This document shows, piece after piece, positions 58,260-64,000 of a stretch of DNA of 64,000 nucleotides. This stretch comes from Diadema setosum (taxonomy: Eukaryota > Echinodermata > Echinoidea > Diadematoida > Diadematidae). Under the pieces are notes generated by a model. That model saw nothing but the letters and a program-made list of their open reading frames with translations. It searched no databases and was not told the origin of the DNA. Within the stretch, counting starts at the first letter, position 1. Every line of letters starts with the position of its first letter. The stretch lies in contig CM067072.1 of assembly GCA_033980235.1 (NCBI GenBank), positions 30,975,759 to 31,039,758 of the forward strand, given 5' to 3'. A program made the position numbers and the translations under genes.

Positions 58260-59125
58260 TTCATGATATTTTTATCACGTATTTTCTACAAAAAAAAAAA
58301 CAATAATTGAGTAATGTATAGGACCAAAGTACTTTGCATTTTGTTACGGCTTTTGTGGACGAATGGAACAAGATGCTACCCAACGCGTCTCTCTTGACCC
58401 AGTTATATACGATATAAAACAGGATATAGCCCCATGCAGTACTGAATTGCTCGACAGCTCATGAAGAATTTTGCTTGCACTGAAAAGGCTGACATTATCT
58501 TAATCAAGACCATTTTTGTTATGGGACATTGCCGTCTTTCCCTAAAAATTCACTTCGTGTTGTCTTCCTACGTATCTGTATATGAGCCTATTTATGGTCA
58601 TTGTTTTTAAGTTCATTTTTCGACGTCAGGCCGAAAGACTACACCTACCAGCCGAAGCGCGAGCAGCGAGGACATAAACATGCCAGAAACCACGTGATGG
58701 CCCCTTGCGGAGTCGTCCGCAACTCTTGACCCGTGGATTCGCACGAGGTCGCGTGCACTTGGCCTTAAGTACAAAACCTTGATTTACGCTATCGCAGTTG
58801 CCAAAGACCAGATAAGATATGAGATGTTGTGGACACTCCTTCCACAATGACCTAGTAAACAGAAGTATGGAATCCGTGCGTCCTATATCCTTGGGATCCT
58901 AGGCCACAGCCTTCTGTATGGTCGTCCGTCGGGGTTGTCCGGTATCAAAGTGGCATCACATCGCAAACTGTTGTTAACTTTCTTCTTTCTCTTTAAATTC
59001 ATCTTTACGGGGGAAAAACGAAAAAAAAAAAATCGATTGTGTTAGCAATTAGCGTTGCTGAACTTGGAAAATGTTTTTTTTTTATGTCGGTTTGTTTTTG
59101 TTTTTTTAATATCTGTTTTTATGTT
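58260..59125. other. intergenic stretch with no gene recognised
   Basis: A CpG-bearing stretch at about 58625-58765 stands out from the AT-rich background. No exon can be supported. Confidence 0.4.
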
Positions 59126-59129
59126 TTAA

Positions 59130-59491
59130 AGGGATAGTACAGTATTGGTGGAGATGAGAATTGGGCTTTTAACTTTTTGCGAGATACCAAGAAGACACTT
59201 ATAATGATATAGTACAGAGCATACCATTTTAAGAGGAATTCAAAGTTTATTTGATGAAACATCCAAAAAACAAAGTAAGACAAAGCGATCGTAATAAAGT
59301 GTGGGTCCCACACTTTTTAAAATCGCTCTTTTTTGGATATCTCAGCCATTTCCAAACCAATTTTCATCAAATAAACGTTAAATTCCTCATAGAATTACAT
59401 GCTCTGTCATATTTCATAAGAGGTTTCTCGTTATCTCACCAAAAATGTTAAAAATCTGAAATTAGGTCTCAACAAAAACTATACAATCCCT
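59130..59491. mobile_element. palindromic TTAA MITE family B, copy 3
   Basis: TTAA-AGGGATAGTACAGTATTGG at the left and AACTATACAATCCCT-TTAA at the right, with long complementary arms (TTTATTTGATGAAA / TTTTCATCAAATAAA). Confidence 0.8.
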
Positions 59492-60214
59492 TTAACCTAG
59501 TGGCATTATAATAGACAGTGTTTGCGCATCGACTGCGAATGAGCCTGTTGTTGTTGTTGTGTTTGAGGCGCGTCATTCACATATATTTGCGCCTTCATCT
59601 GCGTAATGCATATCATCATTATTTTGCATATAATTAATTTGTCAGAAAATAAACTTATGCTTCACAATCATTTTTATGCGCGGTATCTGTCTGCTGTCAC
59701 AATCTGTCACAATCTGCTTTTCACAATCGGGGTTGTCGTTTCACGGTGAAAATTGCAATATCATAAGCGCAGCAATAATCACAGTTAATATAGCAACAGT
59801 CAAAATGTCGTTTGCTGATCTGTTGCTGGACAGCTCATGTCCCTGAGGTAAACAGAGTGACTTGTGAAACGGTCCGATGTGAACTTGGCGAAAAAATGGG
59901 TCAGTATAGGAAGCGATCTAGCAATTCAAACAATGACGGGGGTGTGGTCGGACGATACCAAAACAAACAATTTAGGGTACGCGAGCTAGGCTCAGGGAAA
60001 ATAGTTCGGTGTTACGTGGACACAGTAAATCTCACCAAGGAGATATACCTCCTTCTAATTGATCTCATAGAATGTATACGAAAGAAATCGCATAGAATAT
60101 AATCTGTTTGTGAAAAGACGCTTTACACGAAATGTTGAGCGATTGATTCTTGTCGTCATACCCATAAATCAAACCCTCATTGCTTCCCTCTTTTTTTTTT
60201 CTTTTTTTTTTCAG

Positions 60215-60327
60215 CTGTCGTCATCGCTCTTGCACAGTTCAGCAACGCAAACGACATTGTGTTCATGAACTCTAGCGCTGAGGAGCCCTCCGGATGGTTC
60301 CAAACTGGTTTGAGTCAGTTCTTTTAA
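60215..60327 (+). CDS. weak candidate terminal exon, unknown protein
   Basis: A strong pyrimidine tract and TTTCAG precede an open frame reading VVIALAQFSNANDIVFMNSS then AEEPSGWFQTGLSQFF and a stop. An AATAAA lies about 40 nt downstream. I do not recognise a family. An upstream frame at 59812-60102 is open but lacks an ATG start and a clear donor, so the gene structure is unresolved. Confidence 0.25.
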
Positions 60328-60689
60328 AGGGCCATCTATGTCCGCGCTGAATAATTGATGGTGAACAGAATAAACATTCAGTTCTCTCGAACCTTTCGAC
60401 ATACATGAAAATAATATTATGTGTTTTGGCAGGGAAAACAACCAAACAAAAAAGTGACATTTAAATGTCACTTTATAAAATAAACGCGATCGAGAGTATG
60501 TCAGTGATGGATGAAGGTGATTTGTTATACCTGGGTGAGAATGTAAATGGTTTATTTAGAAAAAAAAAAATGAGAGCTTGTTTTATAAATTCCAGAAATC
60601 AAATCAATCCGAATAAATGGGAAAGCAAGCAAATGATATGCTTAAGTTTCAAGTTTCAAAGTTTCAATATACAGTTGTATATGCACAAT

Positions 60690-60717
60690 ATTATATATAA
60701 TTATATATATATATATA

Positions 60718-60764
<47 letters not shown>

Positions 60765-60821
60765 ATATATCTATCTATCTATCTATCTATATACATATAT
60801 ATATATTTATATATATATAAT

Positions 60822-60862
<41 letters not shown>

Positions 60863-60880
60863 ATGTGTGTGTGTCTGTGT
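60690..60880. repeat. (TA)n / (TATC)n / (GT)n microsatellite cluster
   Basis: Adjacent TA, ATCT and GT simple repeats. Confidence 0.95.
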
Positions 60881-61397
60881 ATGTAAGAGAGAGATGGAAG
60901 AATAGACAATAAGAATAACAGGGGTGTTGTAGCTTAGAAGCTTAGGTTTGTAGTATAGACTGTGAAAGATTGGCAGATGAACGCTAAAGCAGAGAGACGT
61001 GCTTCAATAATGAGCGGTTGATTAACATGATTGACAAACATATGCATGGATAGAGGATGATGCAGAAACTGATTTAGATTGTTTCATGTTGACGAAGAGG
61101 TTTGATTTTGTCTTTACTAATACAATAGTCCAGCATTTATCATTACTAGACCTTTGTCACCATCTTGGAAACCCTTCAAAGTTTATTTCCTGCCATGGAA
61201 TCTGAACCCCACTTTACATCGAGTTTAATATTGCACCTTCTTTCATGGATTTATTCGCAATATCGCTATGGTTCAAACATGGAACATAATTGTGTCGAGC
61301 GGTTGACATAAGCCATAACATTTCATGAAAGGGATCAGAATACGTATTCTGTAATGTAGCAGAGTGGTAAACAAGTTCTACGGGCGTGTCTGGAATA

Positions 61398-61760
61398 GAT
61401 GAGTTAGCTCAGTCGGTAGCGTGTCTGTCTCACGGGTTCGATTCCCGGGTCCCACTGATCATGCAATGAGCAATGCTGTGTGTAATCATCAGGGAGGGTC
61501 ACCTCCCTGGTAATCATGGACCTAGGTCCATGGTGTAGCTCCATGGTGTAATCACACCGTTCCCTCTAGAGGCAAAATACAACGTTCTCTTTCCCACGGA
61601 TGGGACATTACGTTTGTGAGAGAGTCACAACTCATGTATACGTAAAAGATCCGGTTTCATCATCGCAAAGAGCAGCGGTAAAGTGGTCCCGCCTTACATC
61701 CAAATGGATCCCATGAAAGACCGGCTATTGCAGCTGGAAATGAAACAAGCTGTGCGAACC
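61398..61760 (+). mobile_element. tRNA-derived SINE
   Basis: The head has an A box (TTAGCTCAGTCGGTAGCG) and a perfect B box (GGTTCGATTCC at 61435-61445), but the anticodon arm is shortened. The body contains ACGTTCTCTTTCCCACGGAT, GGGACATTACG, ACGTAAAAGATCCGG and AAGTGGTCCCGCC, reminiscent of conserved SINE bodies in marine invertebrates. Two short palindromes (GGGAGGGTCACCTCCC and GGACCTAGGTCC) lie between. Confidence 0.6.
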
Positions 61761-61863
61761 AAACCTTCCAATGCGATTTGACAGGGCAAAAAATATTATG
61801 ACCATGCCAATAGACACGTGATGCGCTTGCGTACAATGCGGCTACGAGTCTCCCCCCCCCCCA

Positions 61864-61875
61864 CCCCCCCGGGCC

Positions 61876-61912
<37 letters not shown>
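61864..61912. repeat. (CT)n(TA)n microsatellite
   Basis: CT followed by TA dinucleotides immediately before the foldback element. Confidence 0.9.
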
Positions 61913-61914
61913 GG

Positions 61915-62519
61915 CGCGGTCACACTGGCAAAAGATCCCGATCGCGATCTTTAGAGGAAACCAAAACCCAAAGAAAAATGTGGATTGAGTTAAAGCAGTG
62001 AATGTTTGAGGAAAATCGGACAATCGATGCAAGTTATGAATTTTTAAAGTTTTTGTGTTGGAACCGCTGGATGATAAGACTACTAGAGTTCATGATGTCA
62101 AGGCGTAAATATTCGAAAATGACTGAGAAACGCCACTAAACACAAAACAACAGTCATATGTGGACAAAAAGAAAATATAAAAGGAATTCCACAAAAAAAA
62201 ATCATGAAAATTACACGTTCCATCGCCATTTCCTTATTCAAGTGCTCTTTCATTATGCAAGAAAAGTGAAAGCATGTTGAATTTTCTTTATATTTTCTTT
62301 ATATTGTTGGTCTACACGAAGACATGAACTCTAATAGTCTCCTCATCCAGTGGTTCCAACACCAAAACTTTAAAAATTCATAACTTTTGCATCGATAGTC
62401 GTGATTTTTATTCAAACTTTCACTGATGTGTTCTACTAATGTTGCTGCTTTCACGCAATCCACATTTCTCTTTGGGTTTTGGTTTCCTTTAATCCCCACC
62501 TTTTGCCAGTGTGACCGCG
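61915..62519. mobile_element. foldback transposon, 605 bp
   Basis: Ends CGCGGTCACACTGGCAAAAG and CTTTTGCCAGTGTGACCGCG are perfect inverted repeats of 20 bp. Complementarity extends inward over about 180 bp (CCAAAACCCAAAGAAAAATG / CATTTCTCTTTGGGTTTTGG, TTGTGTTGGAACC / GGTTCCAACAC). Non-coding. Confidence 0.85.
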
Positions 62520-62584
62520 GCTTTTTCTGTCTCTCACACGTGTCAATACAGTTGTCCCTCTGGCGAGCACCTCATCATTATCAT

Positions 62585-64000
62585 TTATGTAACCCGAATG
62601 TTACACTCCCGAGTTCATAAATAAAGAATATCACACCTGGGATTAAGTTTTGACAAAATAATCCAATGACAAACTTTATTAGCTTGTTTGTCGTTCAACA
62701 AAGTACATCATTCAATTCAATTCGTTCACAGACTCAATTGTAACCTTTGTTACATTAGCATGACGAAATATTTGCCAGTGGATAACGATGATTCGACTCG
62801 TTGCTGTCTCTTTGTCTCTCTCGCCGGTTATCCTGTCGACGAGCCCAGAGCAGTCACAAAACCGGTCGTACACGGTAGCTGATGCAATGCTCAGTAGCCG
62901 TCAGTCACGCTGAACCAAGCAAAGGCTGGCCAAAGCTCTCATCCAAATATGTATCTAGTCAAAAGAGTTTATAAGACACAGGACTTTCCTAATATTGTGT
63001 CTCTCTGATCAATAATATTTCTTCAGGAGTATGGAAGTCCACTCCAAAATCTGATCTGGTACATTGCCTTTACATACTTGCCTCACAAACCTATATGAGC
63101 GCATTAGACAATACAGATACAAACTCCGATCGTCAAATGCTTGTCAATTCACTTTGACATACATATACAAGTGCTTATACGGTCAATGTAGCTTCTCAAA
63201 CTTCAGTTTAACATTTCAACGTTCTGAATTATATGCAACACTGCTGCCACAAATAAAGCTTTGATCTATCTGATCAACTGGCAGTATAGTTGCTTCATCT
63301 GGGGTCATCAAACATTTGTGACTCCAATTCAAATCTCACAATTTGAGTGGAAACAGCGCTCCACGCACACAATAATTACACTGAGCAGTTGTACACTTCA
63401 GCACGCATGTACAGTTAACATGTATACATTAAAAAGAGCATGAATATCTCCATTCGTATGTTCACAAGCGCACAGCTATTCCTCACATTAAGTTCTTTGC
63501 AAGGTTCTTCACATCTAGTGGCTAGTCCTCCCCTCTAGAGTTTCACATTCCACATTTCAATAGTGCAGTGACCTCCGCCACTCACAGGGAACGGTCAGTG
63601 GACATAAATCTGTCAGTCCAGACGAGGGGGGGGGGGGGGGGGGTACTCATTGTAGACCTCAATGTTTACGAGCATAGCCTCACTTTCTCTGAGTGTGAGG
63701 GTCTACAAGGCATTTCAATATGCATGTATGCAAACATCTGACTTCTAATTCCAAGTCAGCTTCCCAATTTTGTCTGTCTAGCAATGAACTTGAGTCTATG
63801 CAAAATCATGTCCATTCATAAAACATTCAAAGGGCAAAGCACATTGTAGTGCATTGTAATATTACATCTTCAAATAATACACAAGCACCAATCATCGATC
63901 ATCAATACTTTGGCATAACATATACTAACTTCGGTATATACATGATATCAGAGTCTTGTTAACACGCAACCTCCCAATCTATTGATTGGGGTTCATATTT
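62585..64000. other. right-edge stretch, no gene recognised
   Basis: AT-rich, with a poly-G tract at about 63628-63643. A TTTATT near 62676 would read AATAAA on the - strand, so this could be the 3' UTR of a leftward gene beyond the window, but I see no coding exon to support that. Confidence 0.3.

Noticed and set aside
59812..60102. 96-codon open frame
   Set aside because: It begins at TTG, the nearby ATG at 59805 is in another frame that stops after 13 codons, and no clear donor follows. Kept only as context for the exon candidate at 60215.

Overview
This window is eukaryotic, AT-rich and intron-rich. It has spliceosomal GT..AG introns, many short inverted-repeat transposons, microsatellites and telomere-like TTAGGG tracts. 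The protein similarity and repeat landscape suggest a marine deuterostome invertebrate, most likely an echinoderm. The species is an inference; no rRNA or mitochondrial marker is present.

The main gene is a complete nardilysin (NRDC, M16 family zinc metalloendopeptidase) on the + strand. It can be assembled as 27 coding exons between 1994 and 45414. All 26 introns have GT..AG borders, the phases agree at every junction, and the coding exons sum to 3705 nt (1234 residues plus stop). It carries the nardilysin-specific acidic stretch, the HFLEH zinc motif at residues 293-297, and a glutamate 77 residues after the second zinc histidine. Upstream, on the - strand, two phase-compatible exons at the left edge resemble the start of RMI2, an OB-fold subunit of the BLM-TOP3A dissolvasome. 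The two genes are therefore arranged head to head about 1.2 kb apart, with a foldback element between them.

The introns hold most of the mobile DNA. Intron 5 contains a 4.7 kb element with hAT-like ends that encloses about 18-19 tandem units of roughly 190-195 bp. Intron 14 is 13.2 kb long and may carry a 12 kb insertion with related inverted ends. Inside that region are a TGACCTTTGACC-rich element, a degenerate pogo-like element and a roughly 600 bp tandem array. Other introns hold small palindromic elements of at least six families, including a 765 bp TTAA-flanked element, a perfect-TA pogo-like MITE and five copies of a CTGTAAAAC..GTTTTACAG MITE.

From 45415 to 64000 I see no gene I can name. 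The stretch holds the NRDC 3' UTR, microsatellites, palindromic MITEs, a 605 bp foldback, a tRNA-derived SINE and two weak exon candidates. No previously undescribed multi-gene system is visible. The most unusual structures are the hAT-like element carrying a satellite array and the large composite insertion in intron 14.
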